NCBI GenBank assembly: GCA_009780825.1
Contig: WQZH01000003.1
Location: forward strand, 62,001-126,000
Origin: Desulfobulbus sp.
GTDB lineage: Bacteria; Desulfobacterota; Desulfobulbia; Desulfobulbales; Desulfobulbaceae
Direction of reading: 5' to 3'
Length of the DNA stretch: 64,000 nucleotides
Shown: positions 46,280 through 56,194 of the stretch, in pieces
How the letters are laid out: each line of letters opens with the position of its first letter
Position numbering within the stretch: the first letter of the stretch is position 1
Translations under genes and position numbers: made by a program
Notes under the pieces: model-generated
Told to the model about the DNA's origin: nothing
The model's database searches: none
Seen by the model: only the letters and a program-made list of their open reading frames with translations

Positions 46280-48159
46280 AGAAGACCCAGGCGTTTGAGA
46301 TGGACCTGGAGGACGGAAAGGGCCGCCGGGGTGACGCCAGATATCCGGGAGGCCTGCCCCAGCGAACGGGGCTGCACCTTGGTCAGTTTTTCCACGACCT
46401 CATTGGAGAGGCCGGGTAATCCCTTGTAGACAAGATCCGGCGGCAGTGCAATGCGTTCGAGCTTCTTGAAGCGCGCGACCTGTTCCTCCTGTCTGCGGAT
46501 GTAGCCTTCGTATTTCACCTGCAATTCGATTTCGTCGCTGAAAATGGTGGCTTGCGCCGGCAGCGACAGATCCGGAATCACCGCGCTGGCTAAGGTCGTC
46601 AGTTGGGGCAGACGTATCTCGGGACGGCGGAGGATATCCGCCAGGGACACGGCTTGCGTGATGGCCGGTGAGTTGTGGCGGGCAAGAAAGTCGTTCACCT
46701 CGCCCTGTGGTTTGATCCGGGTTGCGTGCAGCAGGCGGACTGTTTGTGTAATGCACGATTGTTTACGTTGAAATCCCTCCCAGACGGATTCGCTCACCAG
46801 CCCTATCCGATAACCGATTTCCCGCAGCCGCATGTCGGCATTGTCTTCCCGCAGCAGGAGGCGGTACTCCGCCCTTGAGGTAAAAAGACGGTAGGGTTCC
46901 CTGGTGCCCAAGGTAACGAGATCATCAATCAGGACCCCGAGGTAGGCCTGGGACCGGTCGAGAATGACCGACGGCTCATCTCGCGCATACAAAACGGCAT
47001 TGATTGCGGCCATCAGTCCTTGCCCGGCGGCCTCCTCGTAGCCGGATGTGCCGTTGATCTGGCCGGCCAGAAAGAGGCCCCCGATCTGTTTTGTTTCCAA
47101 CGACGGCTTCAGCTCCCGTGGATCGACATGATCATATTCGATGGCGTAACCGGGCCGGATGATGCGTGCCTGTTCCAGCCCGGGGATGGAGTGGACCATG
47201 GCGATCTGGGTGGACAGAGGCAGACTGGTGGGGATGCCGTTCGGGTAGACCTCGATGGTTTCCAGGCCTTCGGGTTCAAGAAAGACCTGGTGACGCGGCT
47301 TTTCCGGAAACCGCATCACTTTGTCTTCGATCGATGGGCAGTAGCGGGCGCCCACCCCCTCGATGATGCCGGCGTACATCGGCGATTGATCGATGGAGGC
47401 GCGGATTATGTCGTGGGTGCGTTCGTTGGTGTAGGTGATATGGCAGGGTCGCTGAGGGAGAGGCGGCGCTCCGCCGGAGGAGAAGGAAAAGAGGGCTGGA
47501 GCGTCGTCGGTGTACTGGGCCTCCAGCCGGGAATAGTCGATGGTGTTGCCGTCCAGCCGGGGGGTGGTGCCGGTCTTCATCCGGCCCATGGCGAAGCCGG
47601 CGGCGGCAAACCATTGGGCCAGTCTGGTCGAGGGCGCATCGCCCATGCGGCCGGCGGGAAAATGTTTCAGGCCGATGTGGATCAATCCGTTGAGAAAGGT
47701 GCCGGTGGCGACCACCACCGCCTTGATCTTGATCCGCTCGTCCAGGGAAGTCCGCAATCCGGTCACCTTGCCGTTTTCGACCAGGATCTCATCGACCATT
47801 GCCTGGCGGATGGCCAGATTGGGCTGGTTTTCCAGCACATGCTTCATGCGCAGCCGGTACAGCAGACGGTCGGCTTGGGCGCGGGAAGAACGGACAGCAG
47901 GGCCCTTGCTGGTATTGAGCCGCCGGAACTGGATGCCGGTGGCATCGATGTTTTTGGCCATTTCACCGCCCAAGGCGTCGATTTCCTTGACCAGATGCCC
48001 CTTGGCCAGACCGCCGATGGCGGGATTGCAGGACATGGCTCCGATGGTGTCGGCATTGATGACGCACACCACAGTTCGGCAGCCCATGCGGGCGGCGGCC
48101 AATGCCGCTTCGCAACCGGCGTGGCCCGCACCGATGATGGCGATGTCGAAGTCAGTCAT
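46276..48159 (-). CDS. mnmG: tRNA uridine-5-carboxymethylaminomethyl enzyme MnmG
   Basis: A 627-residue FAD protein (GidA) that with MnmE modifies wobble uridine 34 of several tRNAs. It begins [24 protein letters not shown] and contains the [15 protein letters not shown]-type block ([20 protein letters not shown]) and TGTFLNG. ATG 48159 is the family start; the ORF track start adds 89 unrelated residues. The partner mnmE lies 4.7 kb away on the other strand, at the end of the rpmH operon. Confidence 0.96.
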   Translation of the reverse strand: MTDFDIAIIGAGHAGCEAALAAARMGCRTVVCVINADTIGAMSCNPAIGGLAKGHLVKEIDALGGEMAKNIDATGIQFRRLNTSKGPAVRSSRAQADRLLYRLRMKHVLENQPNLAIRQAMVDEILVENGKVTGLRTSLDERIKIKAVVVATGTFLNGLIHIGLKHFPAGRMGDAPSTRLAQWFAAAGFAMGRMKTGTTPRLDGNTIDYSRLEAQYTDDAPALFSFSSGGAPPLPQRPCHITYTNERTHDIIRASIDQSPMYAGIIEGVGARYCPSIEDKVMRFPEKPRHQVFLEPEGLETIEVYPNGIPTSLPLSTQIAMVHSIPGLEQARIIRPGYAIEYDHVDPRELKPSLETKQIGGLFLAGQINGTSGYEEAAGQGLMAAINAVLYARDEPSVILDRSQAYLGVLIDDLVTLGTREPYRLFTSRAEYRLLLREDNADMRLREIGYRIGLVSESVWEGFQRKQSCITQTVRLLHATRIKPQGEVNDFLARHNSPAITQAVSLADILRRPEIRLPQLTTLASAVIPDLSLPAQATIFSDEIELQVKYEGYIRRQEEQVARFKKLERIALPPDLVYKGLPGLSNEVVEKLTKVQPRSLGQASRISGVTPAALSVLQVHLKRLGLL

Positions 48160-48335
48160 GGATATGGATAATCTGCGGAGTGGGAATGGACCGATAAGAG
48201 GTTGACGAATCGCGGCACGCAGGCCACGGGCCTGGGTGCCGATCCTGGAAAGAAGGCTATTATACGGTATCGATCTTGATTTGCAAGCACCCTGGCCGGA
48301 AAGCGTCTTTGGCGGATACCTCGGCTCCGTACGGT

Positions 48336-49169
48336 TCAGTGCGGGGAACGCTCGGTGCGCCAACTGATGAAGGCCCAGGTGGGAACGTGACGGGGATAAA
48401 GCGATATCGAGCCGTCGCCGTTGCAAACCGCGATGGAGCGGAGGTATGCATGCAGCCGTTTGGTTTCATCTTCATCCAGTTCCTGAAACATCCACCGGTA
48501 ACGGGCGAAGGCCTCGTCAAATGAACGGTAGCGGTCGGTCTCTTCGAGCCGGATGAAATCGACGGTCGCCAGGCAGCCCATCTGGTAGAGCAGATTGACC
48601 GTGTAAATGTAATCCGGGCCGGGACGCAGAGGACGTCCGATTGCGGCGAAGGCGTCGGGATCGCGGGGACCGGAACCGACCAGGTCGGTCACTGCCACCT
48701 TGCGTGCGGCAAATTCGTTTAAGCGGCGAAGGGCGGCGCCCAGGTCGGCGACGGCGAGCGAGCGCGAGGCAATGACCAGATCGTGGGGGATGACGCCATG
48801 GATGAGCCAGTCGTCATCCCAGGAGAGGATGCATGGGTTGATGTTGACGAGTCCGGCTTGACTCGCCCGGTCGGTCAGAATGCGGATCATTTGGGGCGAG
48901 AAATCAATGCAGGTGACTGTTCGCACCCTCGCTGCCAATGGCAGGGCCAAGGTTCCGGGGCCGCTGCCGACGTCGAGGACGGACCAGTCCGGCTCTGGTT
49001 TGAGTAGGGCGAGGAAGGCATCGGCATAGGCCGATTGCCCGGTCCGCTGGGCAAAGGTGTTGGCTCGCTCGTCCCAGTCGGAGGCGTCTCTGGTCGGCCA
49101 TGATTTTTCCGCTTGCGCCTGCTGCCGGAGGAGGTCCCAGTCGATGTCCTGATAGCGCCGAAGAGGCAT
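48336..49169 (-). CDS. Class I SAM-dependent methyltransferase
   Basis: A 277-residue Rossmann-fold methyltransferase. Motif I is [16 protein letters not shown] near residue 72, followed by [14 protein letters not shown] (motif II acidic residue) and a later [10 protein letters not shown]. The substrate is unknown. ATG 49169 follows AAGGTG, and the longer ORF start adds an improbable leader. It is divergent from rpmH and lies upstream of mnmG on the same strand with a gap of about 180 bases. Confidence 0.82.
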   Translation of the reverse strand: MPLRRYQDIDWDLLRQQAQAEKSWPTRDASDWDERANTFAQRTGQSAYADAFLALLKPEPDWSVLDVGSGPGTLALPLAARVRTVTCIDFSPQMIRILTDRASQAGLVNINPCILSWDDDWLIHGVIPHDLVIASRSLAVADLGAALRRLNEFAARKVAVTDLVGSGPRDPDAFAAIGRPLRPGPDYIYTVNLLYQMGCLATVDFIRLEETDRYRSFDEAFARYRWMFQELDEDETKRLHAYLRSIAVCNGDGSISLYPRHVPTWAFISWRTERSPH

Positions 49170-49196
49170 GGAGCACCTTGTTCCAGGTGAAATAAT

Positions 49197-49226
49197 TTGA
49201 CAGACTGCAATCTCTATGATTACAAT
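49197..49226 (+). promoter_or_regulatory. Near-consensus sigma-70 promoter for rpmH operon
   Basis: TTGACA, an 18-base spacer and TACAAT: six of six and five of six consensus matches. It faces rpmH and would give a leader of roughly 175 bases. Strong expression suits a ribosomal protein gene. Confidence 0.75.
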
Positions 49227-49409
49227 AGCTCTTTTTTGTAGGAGCACACCAATGACCTCAGTGGCCTCGTCTTGAGGTTGCGTGTGCGCCGAAAACCGTT
49301 GCTGCATTCTCTCTCTCACCGGGCAGAGCGGCGCAAGAGAACGCGAATGAACAAGAGGGCATATTCTCCCCTCTATTAAACAGATTGTCTGTCAGAAAGG
49401 AATTGGATT

Positions 49410-49547
49410 ATGAGCAAAAGGACGTTTCAACCCAGCACCACCAAGCGTGCCCGTACCCATGGCTTCTTGGTGCGCATGAAAACCCGCACCGGCCAGGCGG
49501 TCATCAAGAGAAGAAGAGCAAAGGGCCGCAAGCAGTTGGCGCACTGA
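49410..49547 (+). CDS. rpmH: Ribosomal protein bL34
   Basis: A 45-residue, highly basic large-subunit protein, too short for the ORF track. It reads [20 protein letters not shown], then [20 protein letters not shown], ending with QLAH. AGAAAGGAATT gives the ribosome binding site. It is followed after four bases by rnpA, the near-universal arrangement. Confidence 0.97.
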   Translation: MSKRTFQPSTTKRARTHGFLVRMKTRTGQAVIKRRRAKGRKQLAH

Positions 49548-49551
49548 TCGC

Positions 49552-49911
49552 TTGGATCGCTGTCCGCTTCCTAAACAACATTTGCTGCGAACAACCGGGG
49601 AATTTCAGCGCGTCTACCGATCCGGCCGGCGGTTGCAGGGAGAGGGATTCGGCCTGATCTTCCTGGCCAACGGTCTGGAGTACAATCGATTGGGAATCAG
49701 TGTGCAGCGTAAGGCAGGCAACGCGGTGCGGCGCAACAGGATCAAACGATTGATCCGCGAGGTTTTTCGTTTGCACCGCGATCAGTTCCCCTTGTCCGCC
49801 GATGTTGTTTTCACTGTCCGGCCTGGATTTGCCATCGACACGCTGTCGGACATGCATACCAGCTTGGCGCGCTTCGCCGAAGCGTGGCCAGGGACACAAC
49901 AATGCCTGTGA
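49552..49911 (+). CDS. rnpA: Ribonuclease P protein component
   Basis: A 119-residue basic protein that binds RNase P RNA for tRNA 5' maturation. Conserved RNR region: [23 protein letters not shown] near residue 52. The start is TTG 49552, four bases after rpmH. Its 3' end overlaps yidD. RNase P RNA itself is not seen in this window. Confidence 0.95.
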   Translation: MDRCPLPKQHLLRTTGEFQRVYRSGRRLQGEGFGLIFLANGLEYNRLGISVQRKAGNAVRRNRIKRLIREVFRLHRDQFPLSADVVFTVRPGFAIDTLSDMHTSLARFAEAWPGTQQCL

Positions 49912-50183
49912 CAAAACAACCTGATGGGATGTATGCTGTAACCACATCCCGGTGGCACCGATGGCGGATGTTGCCAGGTCGGTGCCTGATTGTGCTGTTT
50001 AGAGGGTATCAATATTTCATCTCCCCGCTTTTTCCCCCAGCATGCCGCTTTGTGCCCACCTGTTCCCAATATGCGATCGAGGCTGTCGCCAAATACGGCG
50101 CCATCCGGGGAACATTGCTGGCCCTTTGGCGGATAGCGCGCTGCCATCCCTTTTCCCGGGGCGGCTATGATCCGGTCCGATGA
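49902..50183 (+). CDS. yidD: Membrane protein insertion efficiency factor YidD
   Basis: A protein of about 93 residues with the family core [38 protein letters not shown] and [11 protein letters not shown]. It associates with the inner membrane and assists insertion together with YidC, whose gene follows. ATG 49902 is my choice; an upstream GTG at 49884 would add six residues. It overlaps rnpA. Confidence 0.93.
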   Translation: MPVTKQPDGMYAVTTSRWHRWRMLPGRCLIVLFRGYQYFISPLFPPACRFVPTCSQYAIEAVAKYGAIRGTLLALWRIARCHPFSRGGYDPVR

Positions 50184-50252
50184 GCCGCTGTAGCGTTTCG
50201 TTTCTTTTCCATCAACTCCTCTGTCGCCGCAGGGGGTCACAAAGGTACCTTC

Positions 50253-51908
50253 ATGGATCTCAATAGAGCTTTTTTAGCCGTTGTCCTCTCGCTGGTCATT
50301 CTGGTTGGCTTTCAGTATCTCTTCCCACACGTTCCTCCTCAGCAAGCGCCCGCCGATTCACAAGCACAGCATGCGCCAGAAACGGCTGCCGGCCAGCAGG
50401 CCCAGGTCCAAACGCAGCAGATTGCCGCCCCCCCGGCAGGAGCAAATCAACCTGCGGTGGCGGTGAATCCGCAGGCCAGGGATATCATGATCGATACCCC
50501 GCTGTATGCTGCAGTGGTGAACGAGCAGGGCGGCGGGTTCAAAAGTTTTGTCCTCAAAAATTATCGCAGCACGATAGACAAGGATTCCGGGCCGATGCAA
50601 CTCCTTGCCGACAAAGGCCCCGGTAGTCTGCCTGTGTTGTTCTCCCTCGATAACGCCGTCGGCGCTGATTTGCCCCTGTTCAAGGCGGACAAGACCTCGG
50701 TCACGCTCACCAAGGAGGGCGAGACAGCCCAGTTGACCATGACCGCTACAGTGAGCGAAGGGGTCACCGTAGTCCGCACCCTGACGTTCAGAGGCGACAG
50801 TTATCTCATCACCACTGAATACAAGGTCCAGAACTCCACCGACAAGGCCATCCAGGCCTCACCTGCCCTGACCCTGACCAACGAGCCCTTTGCCCATGCT
50901 GCCAGCAGCAGCGATTTTCTGTTCCATGGCCCCGCCGCTTTCGTCAATGGCGCCCTGGTGGAAACCAAGATGAAGAAGCTGGCCGAAAGCCCGGTGACCC
51001 TCCAGGGCAAGGTGAGCTGGACAGGATTTGTCGATAATTATTTTATGACCGCAGTGGTCCCGACCAACGGCAATGCGGTGCTCGTCACCCAGCAGGGATC
51101 TGAAAAACAGGCGCGAACTGTGATTTCCGAGGGTATTCAGGGGATCGGCAGCCACGAAACCAAGTCGTACACCTACACCCTGTATTTTGGTCCCAAGAAG
51201 CTGAAAATCCTTGAGGCGGCCGGGAGCGACCTGGCGCACTCGGTGGACTTCGGCTGGTTTGACGTCATCGGCAAGCCAATGCTCTGGTTGCTGAATTTTT
51301 TTTACGAGTTCAGCGGTAACTACGGCATAGCCATTATTCTGCTGACCATGCTGATCAAGGGGGTTTTCTGGCCAATTACCCAGAAAGGGATGAAGTCGAT
51401 GAAGAACATGCAGAAACTTCAGCCTAAGATCGCTAAGATCCGCGAACGATACAAAGATGACCCGGGCAAGATGAATCAGGAAATAATGACCATGTACAAA
51501 ACCTACAAGGTCAATCCGGTGGGAGGATGCCTGCCGATGCTGATTCAGATTCCCTTCTTCTTTGCCTTGTACCGGGTGTTGATGGCGGCCATCGAGTTGC
51601 GGCATGCCCCCTTCATGCTGTGGATCAACGATCTGTCCTCTCCGGACCGGCTGGGGATAGGCATTGATATCCCCTACCTGCACGGCATCCCAGTGTTAAC
51701 GTTGCTGATGGGCGCCTCCATGTATTTTCAGCAGAAGATGACCCCAACCACCGCTGATCCCGTTCAGGCGCGCATGATGCAGTTTTTGCCGATCGTGTTC
51801 ACCATCATGTTCATCAACTTTGCGTCAGGCCTGGTTTTGTACTGGTTGGTCAACAATTTGCTTTCGATACTGCAACAGTATCTCATCAATCGGAAGAATA
51901 AGTCCTGA
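50253..51908 (+). CDS. yidC: Membrane protein insertase YidC
   Basis: A 551-residue insertase. An N-terminal helix (FLAVVLSLVILVGFQYLF) is followed by a large periplasmic beta domain, then the conserved five-helix core (NYGIAIILLTMLIKGVFWPITQKG; PIVFTIMFINFASGLVLYWLVNNLLSILQQ). It inserts membrane proteins with or without SecYEG. A Gln/Ala-rich spacer after the first helix (residues 30-70) is typical for Gram-negative YidC. The long periplasmic domain confirms a Gram-negative type. Confidence 0.97.
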   Translation: MDLNRAFLAVVLSLVILVGFQYLFPHVPPQQAPADSQAQHAPETAAGQQAQVQTQQIAAPPAGANQPAVAVNPQARDIMIDTPLYAAVVNEQGGGFKSFVLKNYRSTIDKDSGPMQLLADKGPGSLPVLFSLDNAVGADLPLFKADKTSVTLTKEGETAQLTMTATVSEGVTVVRTLTFRGDSYLITTEYKVQNSTDKAIQASPALTLTNEPFAHAASSSDFLFHGPAAFVNGALVETKMKKLAESPVTLQGKVSWTGFVDNYFMTAVVPTNGNAVLVTQQGSEKQARTVISEGIQGIGSHETKSYTYTLYFGPKKLKILEAAGSDLAHSVDFGWFDVIGKPMLWLLNFFYEFSGNYGIAIILLTMLIKGVFWPITQKGMKSMKNMQKLQPKIAKIRERYKDDPGKMNQEIMTMYKTYKVNPVGGCLPMLIQIPFFFALYRVLMAAIELRHAPFMLWINDLSSPDRLGIGIDIPYLHGIPVLTLLMGASMYFQQKMTPTTADPVQARMMQFLPIVFTIMFINFASGLVLYWLVNNLLSILQQYLINRKNKS

Positions 51909-51932
51909 GTGTAGATGAGCAGAAGGTGCATC

Positions 51933-52904
51933 ATGGTGAAAGGACAAGATTTTTATGGCAAGGATATTGCCGGGGTCATCGAGCAGGCTTGCAAAGCCCT
52001 GGAGGTAGCCCGGGAAGATCTGGATATCGAAGTGTTGGAAACCGGATCGGCTGGTATTTTTGGTCTCTGCAGGAAAAAAGCCCATATCCGGGTGCAGCGC
52101 AAGGCCATATCCTTGATCGAGGAAATCGAGGCCGTAGCCGGAGCCTCTCCGGCTAAGCAGCCGGCCACGGCCAGAAAAGGCGCGCCGGTCAGGCAACCCG
52201 TTATTGATCCCTCCGCCGCTTCCGGGGCTGTGGCTCCGGAGGACTCTGCCGATGACCGATCTCTTGCTGGAACGCCTCCACCTGCTCCTGCGGCCGGGCA
52301 AGCTGCGGAGCTGGCACAACGGGAAGACGACGAGGAACAGGAGAGCGAGCAGGAAGATTTCGAGGAAGAGGCCCCGGTTGAGTCACCCTCTGCCGAGAGT
52401 CTTGCCGCCATCCAGGCTGATCTGCACCAACTGTTGCTGTTGATGGGGCTGCCTTCGGAGGTGCGGGTGGAGTTTGCGGACAGTACTGTTCACTGCACCA
52501 TCATCGGCCAGCACGAGGCGCATATTGTCGGCCCCGAGGGGCGGACCCTGGACAGCCTGCAATATCTGCTGCGCAAGATGGTGGCTAAACACCTGCCCGA
52601 CAAAATCATGCTTTCCCTCAATGCCGACGGGTTTCGCGAACGACGGGCGGAGGAGCTGAAGCTGCGGGCGATTGAACTGGCGGCCCGGGTCAAGGCGGAC
52701 GGCAAGACCCAAGCCATTCCGGCGCTTAACCCCTCGGAGCGGCGGGTGGTGCACATGGCGCTGCAAGAGGATAGGAGCGTGCGCAGCCGTTCAGTCGGCG
52801 AAGGGCTGTTCAAGAAAGTCTTGATCTACAAACCCGGCAAGGGCCGGCGTCCGGCTCCTAAAAAAAGGCGGGGAGGGCAGGGTGGCCGTTCATCCGGCGA
52901 CTGA
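51933..52904 (+). CDS. jag: Jag/KhpB-like RNA-binding protein
   Basis: A 323-residue protein with a Jag_N domain (MVKGQDFYGKDIAGVIEQACK, then TGSAGIFGLCRKKAHIRV), an acidic Pro/Ala/Glu-rich linker, a KH domain (GPEGRTLDSLQYLLRKMVAK) near residue 220 and an R3H domain (LNPSERRVVHMALQEDRSVRSRSVGEG) near 280. It binds RNA and is linked to cell-envelope control in other bacteria. AGAAGGTG favours ATG 51933 over 51915. It overlaps mnmE by 23 bases and shares the yidC transcript. Confidence 0.92.
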   Translation: MVKGQDFYGKDIAGVIEQACKALEVAREDLDIEVLETGSAGIFGLCRKKAHIRVQRKAISLIEEIEAVAGASPAKQPATARKGAPVRQPVIDPSAASGAVAPEDSADDRSLAGTPPPAPAAGQAAELAQREDDEEQESEQEDFEEEAPVESPSAESLAAIQADLHQLLLLMGLPSEVRVEFADSTVHCTIIGQHEAHIVGPEGRTLDSLQYLLRKMVAKHLPDKIMLSLNADGFRERRAEELKLRAIELAARVKADGKTQAIPALNPSERRVVHMALQEDRSVRSRSVGEGLFKKVLIYKPGKGRRPAPKKRRGGQGGRSSGD

Positions 52905-54270
52905 GACCATTGCCGCCATCGCCACCGCGCCAGGCACAGGGGGGATCGGCATCATCCGGATTTCAGGTCCGGATGCTCTGCCGTTGCTCCGCAACGTTTT
53001 CGTGCCGCGTACTCCCCGCAGTCATTTCACCAGCCATACCCTCTACTACGGTACAATCGTCAACCGCCATGGGCAAACGCTCGACGAGGCCCTGGCGGTC
53101 TACATGCAGGCGCCGCACACCTATACCCGGGAAGATGTGGTTGAACTGCATTGCCATGGCTCGTACCTCGTCCTACAGAGTATCCTGCGTACCCTGATCG
53201 CCAGGGGCTGTCGGCTTGCGGAGCCGGGGGAGTTCACCAAACGGGCCTTTCTTGCCGGCCGGATCGATTTGACCCGCGCCGAGGCGGTGATCGACCTGTT
53301 GCAGGCGCAGACCGAGGTCGGCGCCCGGATGGCGGTCAATCAGCTCCAGGGACAACTGTTCGACCGGCTGGAGGCGATCAGGCAGCGGTTGGTCGAATAT
53401 CTCGCTTTACTGGAGGTCGCCATCGATTTTCCCGACGACGACGTGGAGATCTTCGACACCAATCAGATCGCCGCACGGTTGCAGACCGAGGTGATCGCCC
53501 CCCTGGAACGCCTGATCGCTTTGGCCGAGCAGGGCAGGATTGTCCGTGAGGGCGTCAAGGTGGTCATCGCCGGCCGGCCGAACGTCGGCAAATCCAGTTT
53601 GCTCAATGCCCTGTTACAGGAAGAGCGGGCCCTGGTTACCCCGGTCCCCGGGACCACCCGGGACACGGTCGAAGAACGGATCGACATTCACGGCGTTCCG
53701 GTGCATCTGATCGACACCGCGGGCATCCGCAGGCATGAGGATTCGGTGGAGGAGCTGGGCATCGAACGGGCCCGCCGGAAGCTGACCGAAGCGGATTTGG
53801 TGCTGTTCGTCGTGGATGCCTGTGCCGGTATGGATTGGCGTGACCACGAACTGTACGAGAGCGTCCGGGAAAAGCGCCATCTGGTGGTGCTCAACAAATG
53901 CGATCTGGTGCGCGGTGAGCAGGTGGCGACCTTGGCCGGCACGTTCGGCAATGGCACGGTGGTGATGGTCTCGGCCCGGCAGGGCGAAGGCATCGCCCTG
54001 TTGCAGCAGGCCATTTACCAGACAATTGTTGCTGGAGGCGAATTCACCGACCAGGTTGCCTGCGCCCCCAATACATGGCATCGGGCAATATTGGTGCGAA
54101 CGGTAGAGGCGTGCCGGCGGTTCGACCGGGCCATGGCGGCTGGTGCGCCCGTTGACCTGCTGGCGGTTGAAATACAGTCGGCGCTTGACGACTTGGGCGA
54201 CATCACCGGGCTGACCACCCCGGACGATGTCTTGGACATGGTGTTCAGCCGGTTTTGTATCGGCAAGTAA
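52882..54270 (+). CDS. mnmE: tRNA modification GTPase MnmE
   Basis: A 462-residue GTPase (TrmE) that with MnmG makes 5-carboxymethylaminomethyl-uridine in tRNA. N-terminal folate-binding domain ([20 protein letters not shown]), central G domain with [15 protein letters not shown] (near 228) and NKCDLV (near 335), and the C-terminal catalytic Cys motif CIGK. The start is GTG 52882 within jag. It ends the rpmH operon. Confidence 0.97.
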   Translation: MAVHPATETIAAIATAPGTGGIGIIRISGPDALPLLRNVFVPRTPRSHFTSHTLYYGTIVNRHGQTLDEALAVYMQAPHTYTREDVVELHCHGSYLVLQSILRTLIARGCRLAEPGEFTKRAFLAGRIDLTRAEAVIDLLQAQTEVGARMAVNQLQGQLFDRLEAIRQRLVEYLALLEVAIDFPDDDVEIFDTNQIAARLQTEVIAPLERLIALAEQGRIVREGVKVVIAGRPNVGKSSLLNALLQEERALVTPVPGTTRDTVEERIDIHGVPVHLIDTAGIRRHEDSVEELGIERARRKLTEADLVLFVVDACAGMDWRDHELYESVREKRHLVVLNKCDLVRGEQVATLAGTFGNGTVVMVSARQGEGIALLQQAIYQTIVAGGEFTDQVACAPNTWHRAILVRTVEACRRFDRAMAAGAPVDLLAVEIQSALDDLGDITGLTTPDDVLDMVFSRFCIGK

Positions 54271-54286
54271 CGACGGATAGGACACT

Positions 54287-54324
54287 TTTCCCGGTTCACC
54301 GCACCGAAGCGGAAAACCGGGAAA
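54287..54324 (+). terminator. Terminator between mnmE and the SLOG-like gene
   Basis: TTTCCCGGTT pairs perfectly with AACCGGGAAA over ten bases with an 18-base loop. It lies 16 bases after mnmE and between convergent genes, so it may serve both strands, although no long T tract follows. Confidence 0.5.
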
Positions 54325-54360
54325 CCAGCGCAGCGGGAAACAACGGATGCCTGCGACAGA

Positions 54361-54912
54361 TTACTGCTTGGTGAAGCTGTCGGCAAAGAGTTGGTTGATG
54401 GCATTGATCCCGTCGTCGCTGAGATAACGGGTGCCCGAGCCGGCGAAGGTGTTGTAGCAAATCTTGGGGCTATCTTCTCTCCAGGCCCCTTCCTGCCAGG
54501 TGAACCACTGTCGGCGGGGCTGGTCATAGACGTGCAGCGGCCGGTTGAACAGCTTGGCCAATTCTACTGCCCAGCCGGTACCGCCCTTCACCGAATTGTC
54601 CTCCAGGATGGCGCCGACCACAAAGACCTGGTGCCCCTTATTGACGATATGGAAGATCGCCTGGAGCACCCGGCGGATCTTTTCGGTTTCATAATAGGTC
54701 CGGTTCATCATGCGCGATGCCAGCTCCATGCTGATATCGCCCCGGCGCAAATCTTCCTCGCTCAGGGTCACCGGGTTGCGGTCACGGTTGAGGCGGTGGC
54801 CCGCAAAGGTGAAAATCGCCTCCTGAACTCCATACTTCTCGGCATTCTCGCCAAAGAGGGTTTCCGCCCCCTTCAGTCCCCCATGGTACAGCGTACAGTC
54901 TTGTGCATTCAT
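54361..54912 (-). CDS. SLOG-like Rossmann protein of unknown function
   Basis: A 183-residue soluble protein with the layout of SLOG/YspA-type nucleotide-ligand folds: an N-terminal LYHGGLKGAETLFGENAEKYGV segment (glycine loop plus Ala-rich helix), a central VFVVGAILEDNSVKGGTGWAVELAKLF and PLHVYDQPR. Such domains bind nucleotides or nucleotide-derived signals and are frequent in defence modules, but also occur in harmless housekeeping contexts. I am not certain of the family. AAGGA six bases upstream supports the start. It is the last GC-normal gene before the AT-rich island. Confidence 0.55.
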   Translation of the reverse strand: MNAQDCTLYHGGLKGAETLFGENAEKYGVQEAIFTFAGHRLNRDRNPVTLSEEDLRRGDISMELASRMMNRTYYETEKIRRVLQAIFHIVNKGHQVFVVGAILEDNSVKGGTGWAVELAKLFNRPLHVYDQPRRQWFTWQEGAWREDSPKICYNTFAGSGTRYLSDDGINAINQLFADSFTKQ

Positions 54913-55508
54913 GTCTTGTCCTTGCTCGGCGACGAATAGGTCGTCGCATCATGTTTAAATTCCATTATTTTATTGTGAAACGTACTCTGTGCGACCCATT
55001 GAACCACCCCAAAAAGCACTGGATTGAAACAATTTTCCGGCTGATTTCGGGCGCATACTGAAGAAGCAGGAAAAATATAATCATCCATCTGCCGGACGTC
55101 GAGTATGGCGGCGCCTAAAAGGCTCGTCAAGTGGCTTCTATCACAATTCTCCTTTGAAGGCGTAGCCCAGGCGGGGAAGAGAGCGTCCAAACGCTGTAGG
55201 CGGATTTGAAGAGGAAGGCTATAGTATTAATGAGTACGTTATTCACAGAACACAGACCAGAGTTTTTTCTGTCATTTCGACGAGCACAACGAGGAAAAAT
55301 TTATAAATATTTCAGTAAGTTCTCGCGCAAGCCAAGGAGATTTCTCCCTGCGATCGATATGACGAAACAAGGGCTGTTGTTCGGTGATTAATGACCGTAT
55401 TAATAGTTTGCATGATCAATTTTCATGCAATAAACCTGTGTCAGGCAATAAAAAATTTCTTATACAATTGCAATAGATAAATATTGCCGACATAAATGTT
55501 GTTAAAGT
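54913..55508. other. Gene-poor stretch with a repeat, entering the AT-rich island
   Basis: About 600 bases with no supported protein gene. It contains the MITE-like palindrome described separately. From about 55390 onward the base composition falls sharply to AT-rich. The 61-residue ORF at 55206-55391 is a by-product of the repeat. Confidence 0.5.
55270..55364. repeat. MITE-like imperfect palindrome
   Basis: TGTCATTTCGACGAG at the left is mirrored by CGATCGATATGACG at the right, with an inner GAGGAAAAATTT/GGAGATTTCTCCC pairing. This resembles a dispersed intergenic repeat (TGTCATTTCGA...AGATTTCTCCC...TCGAAATGACA) that I recall from several bacterial genomes, non-autonomous and probably transposase-mobilised. 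Copy here is degenerate. Confidence 0.55.
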
Positions 55509-56182
55509 TCAAGATATATTGATACTAATTTTTATAGCATTTTTAATATTTTTTTTAATTTGATTCAAAGCATAATTATAGTCTCTATAGCATCTCATGT
55601 CTATCTTATTGATTTCTACAATTGGTACTATTTCTTCATTCGCTATCTTGTTAAGTTTATGGCATGCTTTATATAAAATAAGTTTGCATTTTTCGAATTT
55701 TCAAATTCATACGTATCTTTTGTACTTATAAATCCAAGATTTGTTGATGTGTGTATGGCGTGATCTAGTTTTTCTCTCTCTTTTGAATTTATATTTTTTT
55801 TATTCTTCCATTGATATATATCTTGTTGAAGAAAATTAAATAATTTTTCTGACACAGCAAAAAAATCTAAGTCAGATTTTTGACCATAATCTTTCATCCA
55901 TTTATCAGGATTAAGAGAAAAGCCTAACTGTGTGCTACCTGTTAATTTGATATCTATGGCATCTATTCCAAGAGCAGTTGCAATATATAAACGAATTATA
56001 TCGAATAATATTGGTTTTTTTTCTATAATAAAATTAGGTATATTTCCTAAAATATATAATCTAATAAAGCTCTCTATATCATTGTCTGTTGGTTGTATGT
56101 CTTGAGAAATAATCTCAAAAGCATGTTTCGGTCTATTGCCAATTACATGATTCGACCATTTGCTAATCATTGAATTCGCCAT
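55509..56182 (-). pseudogene. Nucleotidyltransferase-fold protein, frameshifted near C terminus
   Basis: The ORF track ends this gene at 55643 (179 residues). The sequence shows a nucleotidyltransferase-like core: LTGSTQLGFSL then SDLDFFAV, equal to the Gly-Ser and Asp-x-Asp pattern of the polymerase-beta superfamily, near residues 80-107. Just after KDTYEFENSK there is an A5 run (55690-55694). Adding one A opens another frame of about 60 codons (LILYKACHKLNKIANEE..., then MRCYRDYNYALNQI) down to a TGA at 55509. This suggests a one-base deletion, sequencing error or ribosomal slippage; full length would be about 224 residues. The gene is extremely AT-rich and lies 12 bases after the GT51 gene. 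Confidence 0.6.
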
Positions 56183-56194
56183 ATGAATTTTAAA

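Noticed and set aside
47020-48171. 383-residue ORF antisense to mnmG
   Set aside because: It mirrors mnmG and shows no family motifs; a GC-rich codon shadow.
49170-49409. Replication origin next to rpmH
   Set aside because: rpmH often lies near oriC, but I see no dnaA gene and no cluster of TTATCCACA boxes here.
55206-55391. 61-residue ORF in the intergenic region
   Set aside because: It is the translation of the MITE-like palindrome and has no independent support.
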